The notes beneath the pieces were generated by a model that was not told the origin of the DNA, searched no databases, and worked only from the letters and a program-made list of their open reading frames with translations. Positions 17,491 to 26,478 of a stretch of 64,000 nt of DNA are shown here, piece after piece (position 1 is the stretch's first letter; every line of letters starts with the position of its first letter). The stretch comes from Erythrobacter sp. EC-HK427 (GTDB lineage Bacteria > Pseudomonadota > Alphaproteobacteria > Sphingomonadales > Sphingomonadaceae): contig NZ_LR701479.1 in the NCBI RefSeq assembly GCF_902498745.1, forward strand, positions 2,993,060 to 3,057,059, read 5' to 3'. Position numbers and translations under genes: made by a program.

Positions 17491-18033
17491 ATGAGCACAC
17501 CCGATCACGATGCGCCGGAAGAAATCGTCTGGCAAGGCGACTGGATCACTGCGAAAAAGCGCGGGCGCTGGGAATATGTGGCGCGGGCGCGGGATATCCG
17601 TGCGGCGGTTATTCTGGCGCTGGATGGCGAGCACATCATCCTGGTCGAGCAATATCGCGTGCCGCTGGGCCAGCCTTGCCTTGAACTGCCCGCCGGGCTG
17701 ATCGGCGACGATGACAGCGCGCCAGGCGAAGATCCGCTGGCGGCGGCCAAGCGCGAATTGCTCGAAGAGACCGGCTACGAGGCGGCGCATTGGGAAGTGG
17801 TCGGCGACTTCTTCTCCTCCCCCGGCATGGTGAGCGAGAGCTTTACGCTGCTCAAAGCTACAGGCCTCACCAAGACCGCGCCGGGCGGCGGGGTAGAAGG
17901 CGAGAACATCACCGTCCACCGCGTCAAACTCGCGGATTTCGCCGCCACCATCCGGGATTTCCGCAAGGGCGGGGTCGGGATCGACACGCGGATGCTGATC
18001 GCGCTTGGCCCGGAACTTTTGCACACTACATAA
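17491..18033 (+). CDS. NUDIX hydrolase, probably ADP-ribose pyrophosphatase
   Basis: A 180-residue NUDIX protein. The catalytic box is complete: G-E-D-P-L-A-A-A-K-R-E-L-L-E-E-T-G (about residues 78-94), with the upstream VEQYRVPLGQPCLELPAGLIG typical of ADP-sugar pyrophosphatases and the downstream SPGMVSESFTLLKA loop. Members hydrolyse ADP-ribose or similar nucleoside diphosphate compounds in the cytoplasm. It starts at the ATG at 17491, shortly after the TPM gene, and is followed within six bases by a kinase gene, so the two are likely co-expressed. Confidence 0.88.
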   Translation: MSTPDHDAPEEIVWQGDWITAKKRGRWEYVARARDIRAAVILALDGEHIILVEQYRVPLGQPCLELPAGLIGDDDSAPGEDPLAAAKRELLEETGYEAAHWEVVGDFFSSPGMVSESFTLLKATGLTKTAPGGGVEGENITVHRVKLADFAATIRDFRKGGVGIDTRMLIALGPELLHTT

Positions 18034-18039
18034 GCCGCC

Positions 18040-18885
18040 ATGACCATCGAAGAGCTGATCGCCGCCGAACGCCTGCCCGATGATTATGCCGCGATTGTGG
18101 AGGGGCACTGGAAGCCACTCGCCACGCAAATCGCCCGTCGCGCCGCCAGCCGGACGCCACTGATCGTGGGGATCAATGGCGCGCAGGGATCGGGAAAGAC
18201 GACCGTGTGCCGCTTCCTCGAACTGCTTCTGCAACGGCGCGGATTGCGCGCGGTCACTCTCTCGCTCGACGATCTCTACCTCACCCATGCCGAGCGGCTG
18301 CAACTCGCTGCCGAGGTGCACCCGCTGTTCGCCACGCGCGGTGTCCCGGGCACCCATGCGGTGAGCATGGCGTTCGGCATTATCGAGGATGTGCTGGCAG
18401 GTCGCGCGTTCGAAGTGCCGCGTTTCGACAAGGCGTTCGATGATCGCAGCAATGAAGTCACGCGGATCAGCGGCCCGGTTGATGTGCTGCTGTTCGAAGG
18501 CTGGTGCGTCGGAGCGGCGCCGCAAGCGCCGGACAAGCTGACGCGCCCCGTCAACGTGCTCGAAGCCGAGGAAGACCGCGATGCGGTGTGGCGCACGCTC
18601 GTCAATCACTGGCTGGGCGAGGATTACGCGCGGCTGTTCAAGCTCGTCGATGTGCTGGTGATGCTGAAGGTAGACAGTTTTGATGCGGTGATCGCCAACC
18701 GGCGGCGGCAGGAGGAGAAACTCGCCGCGCTCAATCCGCTCGGCCCCGGCGTGTTGGATGAGGACGCGCTGCACCGCTTCGTGTCGCATTACGAGCGGCT
18801 GACCCGGCATATGCTGGAGGAAATGCCCGCACGCGCCGATATGGTAATCCCGATCGACCGCAACCAGCGGCCTTGCGGGGCGTAA
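18040..18885 (+). CDS. P-loop kinase, D-glycerate 3-kinase-like
   Basis: 281 residues. A Walker A loop (GINGAQGSGKTT, about residues 46-57) is followed by TLSLDDLYLTHAERLQLA, a VPGTHAVSMAF loop, VPRFDKAFDDR and DVLLFEGWCVGA. This is the arrangement of the plant/fungal-type D-glycerate kinase and uridine-kinase-like family. It probably phosphorylates glycerate or another small hydroxyacid; the substrate cannot be read from the sequence. It follows the NUDIX gene by six bases. Confidence 0.8.
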   Translation: MTIEELIAAERLPDDYAAIVEGHWKPLATQIARRAASRTPLIVGINGAQGSGKTTVCRFLELLLQRRGLRAVTLSLDDLYLTHAERLQLAAEVHPLFATRGVPGTHAVSMAFGIIEDVLAGRAFEVPRFDKAFDDRSNEVTRISGPVDVLLFEGWCVGAAPQAPDKLTRPVNVLEAEEDRDAVWRTLVNHWLGEDYARLFKLVDVLVMLKVDSFDAVIANRRRQEEKLAALNPLGPGVLDEDALHRFVSHYERLTRHMLEEMPARADMVIPIDRNQRPCGA

Positions 18886-19055
18886 AACCGCTATTGTTCT
18901 GGCTGTGTGGGGGCATCGCAGCCGGAAGGGTGGGATGGAGGGAGGAAACGAGGTGGGAGGGGAATACCTCGAAATCCCGACTACGATGCAATATTACGTC
19001 TACCGCAAACTGCGCAATGCGAAATATGGGCTTTGGGCCAGTTGCCCAATGTAAA

Positions 19056-19676
19056 TCAGATACCCGCTTCCACCGCCAGCCGGATCATATCCGCGCTGCT
19101 CTGCGCGCCCAGCTTTTCCATCGCCAGCCCGCGATGCATCTTGATGGTCTTTTCCGACAGGCCCAGCTCGTAAGCAATCTGCTTATTGCGCAGGCCACCC
19201 GCGACCATTTTCAGCACTTCAAGCTGCCGCTTTGACAGCGCCTTGACCTTTTCGGCCGCGCGCGCCCGGCGGGTGACCATGGGCGTATCCGCGCCTTCCT
19301 CCAGCTCGACCTGCGAACCGTGGAAATAGGCCAGCTCGCCCGCGTCGTCGAAAATCGGTGCCACCACCACGGCGTTGCGGAACGGGGTGCCGTCCTTCTT
19401 GTAATTCAGGATTTCGACCAGCACCGCCTTGCGTTCGCGCACACCGCCGCGGATCGCGTCGGTAAGCCAGGGTTCAGTGCCGGGACCAGCGAGGAAGCGG
19501 CAATTGCGGCCCAAAATCTCGGCCTCGCTATACCCCGTCAGGTCAATAAACGCCTGATTGCACGCGATAAGCGGGTTGTCGGGCAGCCTCGGATCGCTCA
19601 CCACCGATGCAATCGGCGAGCTCGCGATCAATTCCCCGGCGACGGGGTCTGCTGTGAAGACGTGATCGTTTTCCAC
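19056..19676 (-). CDS. LOV-HTH blue-light-responsive transcription factor (EL222-like)
   Basis: 206 residues. The first part is a LOV-type PAS domain (about 14-125) with the flavin-adduct motif GRNCRFLAG; Cys59 is the expected photoactive residue. [14 protein letters not shown] and the FHGSQVE strand follow, ending in the Gln-bearing beta strand. A short linker leads to a LuxR-type helix-turn-helix (about 145-203: [22 protein letters not shown] ... [11 protein letters not shown]). The order and residues closely match EL222 of Erythrobacter litoralis, which dimerises and binds DNA in blue light. The start is a GTG at 19676 without a clear ribosome site. Confidence 0.92.
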   Translation of the reverse strand: MENDHVFTADPVAGELIASSPIASVVSDPRLPDNPLIACNQAFIDLTGYSEAEILGRNCRFLAGPGTEPWLTDAIRGGVRERKAVLVEILNYKKDGTPFRNAVVVAPIFDDAGELAYFHGSQVELEEGADTPMVTRRARAAEKVKALSKRQLEVLKMVAGGLRNKQIAYELGLSEKTIKMHRGLAMEKLGAQSSADMIRLAVEAGI

Positions 19677-19778
19677 GGGGTGTTTTTAACCAAGCTGCCA
19701 AAGTTACGCAAAAAGGAAACATAAGCTGCGGCGCTTTGTTCCCCGATTTTGTGCCCTGTTGTGGCGACGAGGCGTGGC

Positions 19779-21554
19779 TCAGGCGGGACGAGCAGTCTCG
19801 ACCACCCCGCCGCTCACCCGGATTGCCTGATCAGCGCAGCCTGCCGCATTGAGCGAATGCGAGACGAGCAGCACGATCCGCTGGCCGATGCTCTCGCGCA
19901 AACCGCTGATAATCCGCCGCTCCAGCTCCGGATCCATAGCCGATGTCGCCTCGTCCAGCACGAGAAGGCTGGCTGGCCGCAGCAGCGCGCGGGCAAGGCA
20001 CAGACGCTGGCGCTCCCCGCCCGAAAGCCGCGCGCCGCCATCGAGCAATTCGTGGTCCAAGCCTTTGGGCAGACCGCGCACCAGCTCGGCCGCCTCGCAC
20101 TGCTCCAGCACCTGCCAGATCGCGGCATCGTCCACCGCCAGATCGGGCCAGAGCATGTTGGCGCGTACGCTGTCATCGAACAGGAACGGCTCCTGCGGCG
20201 CGAAGGAGACCGCCTGTTGCCAACCCCTGCGGGTCTGCGCGGTCAGCTCCACGGCCCCGCGCGATACGCTGCCGCTGGCGGGCAGATGCAGTCCGGCGAC
20301 CAGTTCCACCAACGTCGATTTGCCCGCGCCGGAGGGGCCGGAAATATGCGTCAGCGTGCCCGGCGCAAACGCAATCTGCGCGCAGTGCACCAGCACCGTC
20401 TCGCCGCCATCCTCGCCCGGCACGCTGACGCTCGCCTCGCGCAGGATCAGCGGCGCATCGGGCGACGGGATATGAGCGAGAGTTACCGGCGTGTCACGCT
20501 CTGCCTCTCCCTGCGCGGCGCGCAGAGCGGCTTCGGTTTCGCGGATCGACGTGAAGGCGGGCAGCGCATGGGCGATGGTCTGCAAACCGCCGAATGTGGC
20601 GATAAGATTGGGCGAGAGGCGCAGCACAATCGCCGCCATCACCAGCAGCTCTCCGCCGCTGAGGCCGACCAAGCCATAGCCGACCAGCAAGGTCAGCAAC
20701 GCCGCGACCGACGCGCCCAGTTGCACCGCATTGCGCAGCCGCCCCTGCTGCTCGACAAATTCCACCGCCAGCGCGCGGCTCTCGGCAATCCGCGCGTCGA
20801 AACGCTGCGTTAGCGCGGCCTCGGCGCGGGCTGCCTTGGCGGCCTTCATCCCGTCCAGAAAGCGCGTCGTTTCCTGCATCACGCCGCGATTGGCGCTGGT
20901 CAGCTGCGTGCCCAAACGGTGGCTGCGCCGTGTCCAGATGATCGCCGACACCAGCCCGAAGGCGGTCAGGCCAAGCAGCACCGCACCCAGCAGCGCGCTG
21001 ACAAAGAACGCGGCCACCAGATAGGCCAGCGCCATCGCCACGGTGATAAGCCCGCGCGAGAGGGCGCTCATAGTGGCGGCGAGGCGGGCGATATTGGTCG
21101 TCATCGCGTTGAGCAATTGCGCCTTGCGGAATCGCTTGATCACCGGCCAGTCCGCCTGTGCCAGCAGGGTGAAGAAGCTGCGGCGGGTGTGGTCGACAAA
21201 GCCTTGCGAGAGGCGCATCATCAGTACGTCGCGCTTCAGCAACACCGCCGCGCGCAAAGCCACAAGCAGCAGGAAGCCCGCACCCATCACCGCCAGTTGC
21301 GCGGTTACCGAGGTAACGTTCCACCCTTCCAGCATCGCGCGCAAAGTGCCGGTCAGCCCCGATTGCGTGCCGGTCTCCTGCGCGAACAGGGTCTCGGCCA
21401 CCGGCAAGAGCAGCACCAGCCCCGCCCCTTCGAGCAAGGCCGCGAGCAGGATGATCGCCAGCGTCGAGGCGATGCTGCCGCGCGCAAAGGCGAAGATCGC
21501 CCGGAGCAGGGCGCGCAAGCTCGCCAGCGGTGGCTCTAGCTCAGGTGGCTGCAT
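19779..21554 (-). CDS. ABC exporter, fused permease and ATPase (lasso-type D protein?)
   Basis: 591 residues. The N-terminal half is a six-helix exporter domain and the C-terminal half a nucleotide-binding domain. The ATPase has Walker A GPSGAGKST, signature LSGGERQRLCLARALL, Walker B LLVLDEATSA and an H-loop VSHS. All motifs are intact, so it should be active. It overlaps the B2 transglutaminase gene by 14 bases and so belongs to the same operon; by context it may export a modified peptide, like McjD. No precursor peptide is visible nearby, so the cargo is unknown. Confidence 0.88.
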   Translation of the reverse strand: MQPPELEPPLASLRALLRAIFAFARGSIASTLAIILLAALLEGAGLVLLLPVAETLFAQETGTQSGLTGTLRAMLEGWNVTSVTAQLAVMGAGFLLLVALRAAVLLKRDVLMMRLSQGFVDHTRRSFFTLLAQADWPVIKRFRKAQLLNAMTTNIARLAATMSALSRGLITVAMALAYLVAAFFVSALLGAVLLGLTAFGLVSAIIWTRRSHRLGTQLTSANRGVMQETTRFLDGMKAAKAARAEAALTQRFDARIAESRALAVEFVEQQGRLRNAVQLGASVAALLTLLVGYGLVGLSGGELLVMAAIVLRLSPNLIATFGGLQTIAHALPAFTSIRETEAALRAAQGEAERDTPVTLAHIPSPDAPLILREASVSVPGEDGGETVLVHCAQIAFAPGTLTHISGPSGAGKSTLVELVAGLHLPASGSVSRGAVELTAQTRRGWQQAVSFAPQEPFLFDDSVRANMLWPDLAVDDAAIWQVLEQCEAAELVRGLPKGLDHELLDGGARLSGGERQRLCLARALLRPASLLVLDEATSAMDPELERRIISGLRESIGQRIVLLVSHSLNAAGCADQAIRVSGGVVETARPA

Positions 21555-21984
21555 CGTTTGGCCCCGCCTGCACCATTTCCTGATGCGCTGCCTGTTCGCG
21601 CGCGCCGGTCACCACTTCACCGCCCGCCAGCAGCCAAGCGTGGAAATGCATCGTCCCCGCGCCGTCCTCGCGGCGGGAGCCGATCACGATGCGCGAGGGG
21701 ATACCGCGCCGTGCCAACACCCAGCGCGCCGCCATCGCCTGCGGCAGGCACACCGCGTCGAACAGCCGCACACCGCGCGCGACATGGGCGACAATCCGCC
21801 CGACGCCTTGCGCCTGTTCGATCCGCGCTGCCGGAAGGTCTTCCGCCGCGTGCGTGTCCATGTCGCCCAGCAAATGCTTCCACCGCCCCAGCCGGACAAA
21901 GCGGGTGAGAAAGCGCGCCGCGGCAAGGCCGAGCCAGATCTCGACATACAGCGCGCGCCGCCGGAGGAATCGGGTCACTTGCAT
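21541..21984 (-). CDS. Lasso peptide biosynthesis B2-type transglutaminase
   Basis: 147 residues of the transglutaminase-like fold used by B2 leader peptidases of lasso peptide pathways (C-terminal half of McjB). Family features seen are a membrane-like basic N-terminus (RRRALYVEIWLGLAAARFL), then DAVCLPQAMAARWVLARRGIPSRIVIGSRR with the expected catalytic Cys79, and MHFHAWLLAGG with His115. The third, acidic catalytic residue is not obvious: Glu123 is the nearest candidate. No RiPP recognition element (B1/PqqD) or cyclase gene accompanies it. The ATG at 21984 lies 15 bases after the nucleotidyltransferase stop. Confidence 0.82.
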   Translation of the reverse strand: MQVTRFLRRRALYVEIWLGLAAARFLTRFVRLGRWKHLLGDMDTHAAEDLPAARIEQAQGVGRIVAHVARGVRLFDAVCLPQAMAARWVLARRGIPSRIVIGSRREDGAGTMHFHAWLLAGGEVVTGAREQAAHQEMVQAGPNDAAT

Positions 21985-21998
21985 CCGCCAACCGCCTA

Positions 21999-23048
21999 TC
22001 AGAGCTTTGACGCCATCCAAAACAGCGCGTTGTCGATCGTGCTGCGCAGGCGCGGCGGATGGGTGCCGAAAACGGGGGGATTGCGCCGGATTCCGGTGGC
22101 GCGGAGCAGCCGCTGCGGGAACGGGGTGCGGGCATCGTAACCCAGCCGCTCGGCAATCATCGCGCAGTGCCGCTGCATCAGTGCATCGTCTGCGGGGACA
22201 TTGCTGTGGGCGAGCCAGTCCGCCACCAGCGCCTCCCCCCACAGATCGCCGACCATGCGCAGGCCCGCCACGATAGCCTCTTCGCAGTGAAGGAGACGCG
22301 CATTGGCGAGAACCACGGGGATGAGCTCCCGCTCCACCCGTTGCGCCAGCATCGCGCCATCGGCGAGCCATTTGAGCCTGTCCCAATATGTCCATGCGCC
22401 GTGGATCAGCAGGTAGAGCACATATTCGGGATTGCTCAGGCTCGGCCAGTTGTTGTCTCCGGGTTCGGGGTCGCTCCAACAGGGGGGCGGGTGCACTAGC
22501 AGACGCGAATGCAGTTCGAGCTGCACGCCATAATCCGGATCACCCACGCCGATTTCCTTGAACCGCCCGATGAGCAGCCGCGCCTTGCGCATCCCCTGGT
22601 GCGCGGGTTTGCCGGAGACGAGAAAGCCGTTCGCCGCCGCGATGCCCAGCGCGTCCTGCATCGCCGCCGCGCCGATCAGCAGGTCGATATCCTTGGAATA
22701 GCGCAAACCCGCATCGCCATAGAGCGCCGCGCCGAGTTCCCAGCCTTTGACCACCAGCGCATTGTGCCCGCGCTCTGCCAGCCAACCGGTGAACCTTTGC
22801 GTCGCCGCACGGTGGCGCAGTTGGCGGCGAACATTGCGCTCATAAGACCCGCGCAGCAGCGCACCGACCGCCGCATCACCATCGGCCCTCCCAGCCAGCG
22901 CATGGTGGAGCAAGGGGCCGACACGGTGGCGGCGCATCGCCCATTCGGCCTGCGCCAGCGTGAGCGGTGGTGCCTCCTCAGATGCCAACCCGAGCGCAGG
23001 ACGCAAATGCGCGGCGAGCAGTCGGATTTCGGGCGCGATTGCCGTCAT
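21999..23048 (-). CDS. Nucleotidyltransferase-family protein
   Basis: 349 residues resembling the NTP_transf_5 family: LVVKGWELGAALYGDAGLRYSKDIDLLIG, where Asp120 and Asp122 form the D-x-D metal site. VQLELHSRLL and LYLLIHGAWTYWDRLKWLADGAML follow, then a helical C-terminal half. Related genes are found in many RiPP and especially lasso peptide clusters, where they are thought to modify or tailor the product, and in sphingomonad exporter cassettes. The ATG at 23048 has a strong GGGGGAGAG site. It begins 30 bases after the amidohydrolase stop. Confidence 0.82.
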   Translation of the reverse strand: MTAIAPEIRLLAAHLRPALGLASEEAPPLTLAQAEWAMRRHRVGPLLHHALAGRADGDAAVGALLRGSYERNVRRQLRHRAATQRFTGWLAERGHNALVVKGWELGAALYGDAGLRYSKDIDLLIGAAAMQDALGIAAANGFLVSGKPAHQGMRKARLLIGRFKEIGVGDPDYGVQLELHSRLLVHPPPCWSDPEPGDNNWPSLSNPEYVLYLLIHGAWTYWDRLKWLADGAMLAQRVERELIPVVLANARLLHCEEAIVAGLRMVGDLWGEALVADWLAHSNVPADDALMQRHCAMIAERLGYDARTPFPQRLLRATGIRRNPPVFGTHPPRLRSTIDNALFWMASKL

Positions 23049-23078
23049 CTCTCCCCCGCCCGTTTGACCCTCAGGCGC

Positions 23079-26000
23079 TCAGTCTTCCCACCAATAGGGT
23101 GCGCGGGTGCTGTCACCACTCGCCACTTCGTTGAGCGTTGCCGCATCATAGGCGCGCCCGCCGATCACGACCGTTTCCACCGTTTCGGTGTTGCGGATGT
23201 TCTCCAGCGGATTGCCTGTCAGGATCACCAGATCCGCCAGCTTGCCAACCTCCAGCGAGCCGATTTCGCTGTCCATGCCGAGCGAGCGGGCCGCGCCGAT
23301 GGTCGCTGTCTCCAGCGCATCGACTTCGCTCATCCCGCCGCGCGCGAAGCTCCAGATTTCCCAGTGGATGTCGATCCCCGCCTGCTGGCCGTGGCCCCCG
23401 GCGGCGACTTCCACTCCGCGCTCGGCCACGCGCGCGGCTTCGCGGGCGATATCGTCGTCGACGAAATTGCTTTCGGGCGCGGTCGTGCGGCGCGAAGTTT
23501 CGGCGCGCAGGATAGCGGGCGGCGTATGCGCTTGCAGCAGCGGCTGCTCGAACGCATTGGTCGCCTGCCGCCAATAGGGATCGCCCGCCAGGCCGCCATA
23601 ACCGACCACCAGCGTGGGGGTGTAATTGGTGTCCGCCCCGGCCATGAATTGCAGCACGTCCTCGTAGAAGTGTTCGACCGGAATATTGTGCTCCAGCGTC
23701 GAATTGCCGTCGGCGATCAGGTTCAGATCCATGCCGAACAGCGAGCCGCCTTCGGCCACCACCAGCATATTCTCGCGCCGTGCGGCCTCGACCACCATCT
23801 GCCGCTGCTCGCGGCGGGGCTGGTTGTAGTTCTTCACGCTCGGCGCGCCCTCGGCCCGCAGGCGGCGCACATGGTCGAGCGCGTCCTCCAGACTGTCGAT
23901 CTGCGCATAGGCATAGGGGCTGCGCGCGCCGTAGATTATGCGCCCGGTGCTGAACATCCGCGGGGCGAGCAGTTCGCCGGTGCGCTGCATATCCTCGGCC
24001 ACGAAGAACGCGCTTTCGGTGGAGGGGTTGTGGATCGTCGTGGTGCCCAGCGCCAGCGCCTGTTGCAGCGCCCAGTTCTGCTGCGGCACCAGTTCATTGG
24101 TGGCGACAGTGCCGTGCGCGTGGGCATCGATAATGCCGGGGATGATCGTGCGACCGCTCGCATCAATGGTGGGCGTGCCCGCCGGAATGCTGACCTCGCC
24201 TGCCGCGCCGATGGCGGCGATCATATCGCCTTCGATCAGGATCGTGCCGTTTTCAATCACCCCGCCATTTTCATCCGCCATGGTAACAATTCGCGCGCCG
24301 GTTATGGCGAGCCTGCCATCAGCCCGGTCCGCCGCCACGGTGCGCAGCAGCGACACGCCGGTTTCGGGCTGGGTGTAGCTGCGATCCTCGCCCTCGGCAG
24401 GCGGGGCGGAGGGGAAGAGCTCGCTCACCTCCGCAGTGAACAGCGTCGGCCCCAAAGACCAGTGCAGCCGTTCCCCGCCGCTCGCCCAGTGGACATAGGC
24501 CGCGCCGCTATCCGAGACTTCGACGACCGGCAGAGCCCGCGCGCTGCCCGACAGGGTCACCGTCTGCCCGCCCGGCATCAGCGGAACGGCATAGGCGTCG
24601 TAATTCTCGGTAAAGGCGACATAGCGGCCATTGGGGGCGACGTGATAGCTCGTCACCATTTCGCCCGTGGCATGGGTGCGCTCGGCCTCTCCGTTCAGAT
24701 CGGTGGAGACGAGCACCTGGTTGCCGCCGGAGGAGCCCGTCATAAAGATGCGGTCATTCTCCGCACCGAAATGCGGGAGGCTGTGTTCGCGGCTCACCAG
24801 CACCATCGCGCCGCCCCTGGCGGGCATCCGGTAGACGCCGGGATTGTCGCTATATTCGGGCGCGGTCAGCCCGCCGCCCTCGCCGCGTTCGAACACGATG
24901 GTCTGCCCGTCGGGCGAGAAATGCGGGCGCGAATAGTGGCCGGGTTGCGAGGTGACCGTGCGGCTGCCCGAACCATTGGGCGCGATCGTGCGGATTTCGC
25001 CAAGGCCGGCATCGGTCCAATGGACATAGACAATGCGCGAACCGTCGCGGCTCCAGCTGGGGAACAGCTCGCGCGCGTCGCCGCCGCCGCTGGTCAGCCT
25101 GCGCGGGGTGCCGCCGCTGGCCGGCATGGTGTAAAGCCGCCCGAGGCTTTCAAACACCACGGTGCGGCCATCGGGCGATACGGCGGGGAAGCGCGCCATC
25201 GTCACCTCCACCTGATCGACCGCCACGGCAATTTGCGGGCGCGGCGCGGGCAACACGCCGCGCGTGTCATTGATGCTGAAGGGTATTTGCGCGAGGCCGG
25301 TGCCATCGGCATTGATCCGGTTGATATGTCCGCCCGACCAGAACACGATCGAGCGGCTGTCAGGCGTCCAGTCCATGTTCGGATAGACGCCAGTAACGGC
25401 CCAGGTCTCCATCACATCACGGTCGAGATCGTCATAGATGCGGGTAGTCTCCCCGCTCGCCAGATTGCGGATATAGAGACCCGTCTGCATATCCTCGCGC
25501 CGCACGAAAGCCAGCATCGTGCCGTCGGGCGAAGGCGTGGGCCGCACCGCGCCGCCAAGGCCCGATACCGCAGTGGTCACCTCGCCCGTCGCCATGTCAT
25601 AGCGTTCGATATTGAACAGGTCGGTGTTCGAATCCTGCGCGTAGATAAACGTGCTGCCGGGGGTGACGTTGCGGGTGTAGTAGACCGCGCTGCCATCGGG
25701 CGCGAAGATCGGTTCGCCCAGTTCCTTCTGATGCTGTTCATTGGGCCGCGCGACCAATTGCACGCCCGCGCCGCCGGAAATATGGTACATCCACACCTCC
25801 CCTGTGCCGAGGCTGCGCCCGGTGGTGAAGTGCTTCTTCGCAACGATAAACTGCCCGTCGGGCGACCAGCTGGGCTGGTGCATCAGGCGGAAATCCTCAT
25901 TGGTCAGCTGCCGCGCGTCGGTGCCATCGGCATTCATCACCCAGATATTGTCCCCCCCGCCGCGATCAGAGGTGAAAGCAATTCGGCTGCCATCGGGCGA

Positions 26001-26303
26001 AAAGCGCGGCTGCACTTCCCACGCCAGCCCCTCGGCAATGCGCGTGGGCGTGCCGCCGCTGATCGGCATGGTGTAGATATCGCCGAGCATAGAAAAAGCG
26101 ATGGTCTGCCCGTCGGGCGCAACATCCACGTCCATCCATGTGCCTTCATCGGTGGCGATGGGCACCTGCGTGATTTCGACACCGGGCGGATTGTTCACAT
26201 CCCACTCCGTGCTCTCCGCCTCGCTTGCCGCCTCCTCCTGCGCAAACGCCGCGCTGGCGGCGAAGAGACTGGTGGCGGCGAGGAGCGAAGCAATGCGGCG
26301 CAT
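23079..26303 (-). CDS. Exported PD40 beta-propeller / amidohydrolase fusion
   Basis: 1074 residues. A signal peptide (ASAAFAQ) is followed by a TolB/PD40-type propeller with repeated S-P-D-G or A-P-D-G motifs (for example FSPDGSRIAFTSDRGG, WSPDGQFIVAKKH) to about residue 640. An amidohydrolase domain follows with GIIDAHAHGTV (His-x-His near 724), PSVKNYNQP, LEHNIPVEH, AGGHGQQAGIDIHWE and LEVGKLADLVILTGNP. Such proteins are secreted hydrolases often annotated as dipeptidase or imidazolonepropionase-like; the substrate is unknown. It is the first gene of the minus-strand run leading to the nucleotidyltransferase, B2 and ABC genes. Confidence 0.88.
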   Translation of the reverse strand: MRRIASLLAATSLFAASAAFAQEEAASEAESTEWDVNNPPGVEITQVPIATDEGTWMDVDVAPDGQTIAFSMLGDIYTMPISGGTPTRIAEGLAWEVQPRFSPDGSRIAFTSDRGGGDNIWVMNADGTDARQLTNEDFRLMHQPSWSPDGQFIVAKKHFTTGRSLGTGEVWMYHISGGAGVQLVARPNEQHQKELGEPIFAPDGSAVYYTRNVTPGSTFIYAQDSNTDLFNIERYDMATGEVTTAVSGLGGAVRPTPSPDGTMLAFVRREDMQTGLYIRNLASGETTRIYDDLDRDVMETWAVTGVYPNMDWTPDSRSIVFWSGGHINRINADGTGLAQIPFSINDTRGVLPAPRPQIAVAVDQVEVTMARFPAVSPDGRTVVFESLGRLYTMPASGGTPRRLTSGGGDARELFPSWSRDGSRIVYVHWTDAGLGEIRTIAPNGSGSRTVTSQPGHYSRPHFSPDGQTIVFERGEGGGLTAPEYSDNPGVYRMPARGGAMVLVSREHSLPHFGAENDRIFMTGSSGGNQVLVSTDLNGEAERTHATGEMVTSYHVAPNGRYVAFTENYDAYAVPLMPGGQTVTLSGSARALPVVEVSDSGAAYVHWASGGERLHWSLGPTLFTAEVSELFPSAPPAEGEDRSYTQPETGVSLLRTVAADRADGRLAITGARIVTMADENGGVIENGTILIEGDMIAAIGAAGEVSIPAGTPTIDASGRTIIPGIIDAHAHGTVATNELVPQQNWALQQALALGTTTIHNPSTESAFFVAEDMQRTGELLAPRMFSTGRIIYGARSPYAYAQIDSLEDALDHVRRLRAEGAPSVKNYNQPRREQRQMVVEAARRENMLVVAEGGSLFGMDLNLIADGNSTLEHNIPVEHFYEDVLQFMAGADTNYTPTLVVGYGGLAGDPYWRQATNAFEQPLLQAHTPPAILRAETSRRTTAPESNFVDDDIAREAARVAERGVEVAAGGHGQQAGIDIHWEIWSFARGGMSEVDALETATIGAARSLGMDSEIGSLEVGKLADLVILTGNPLENIRNTETVETVVIGGRAYDAATLNEVASGDSTRAPYWWED

Positions 26304-26478
26304 GGGCGTGTCCTGTATTCGTTACAACTGAAACGCCTTCATACCGCACAGGGGGCGCGGTGCAATGTGTGAGCGCATCGCAGCATTCAATGCGTCTGTC
26401 CGATGCTCATCCTTGCAGTGGTTGCTTTTAGTGGGTTAGATGTCGCCGCGAAATCGCTGTAAGCAATGGGGAAATGCA

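Noticed and set aside
19677..19778. Lasso precursor peptide ORF near the exporter cassette
   Set aside because: The short gaps at 19677-19778, 23049-23078 and 26304-26478 contain no small ORF with a ribosome site and the usual leader Thr and core Gly-to-acid pattern.
22509..26372. A plus-strand open frame of nearly 1290 codons
   Set aside because: It runs antisense to the nucleotidyltransferase and amidohydrolase genes, is very rich in Arg/Ala/His and has no family features. It is a by-product of GC-rich codon use in the real minus-strand genes.
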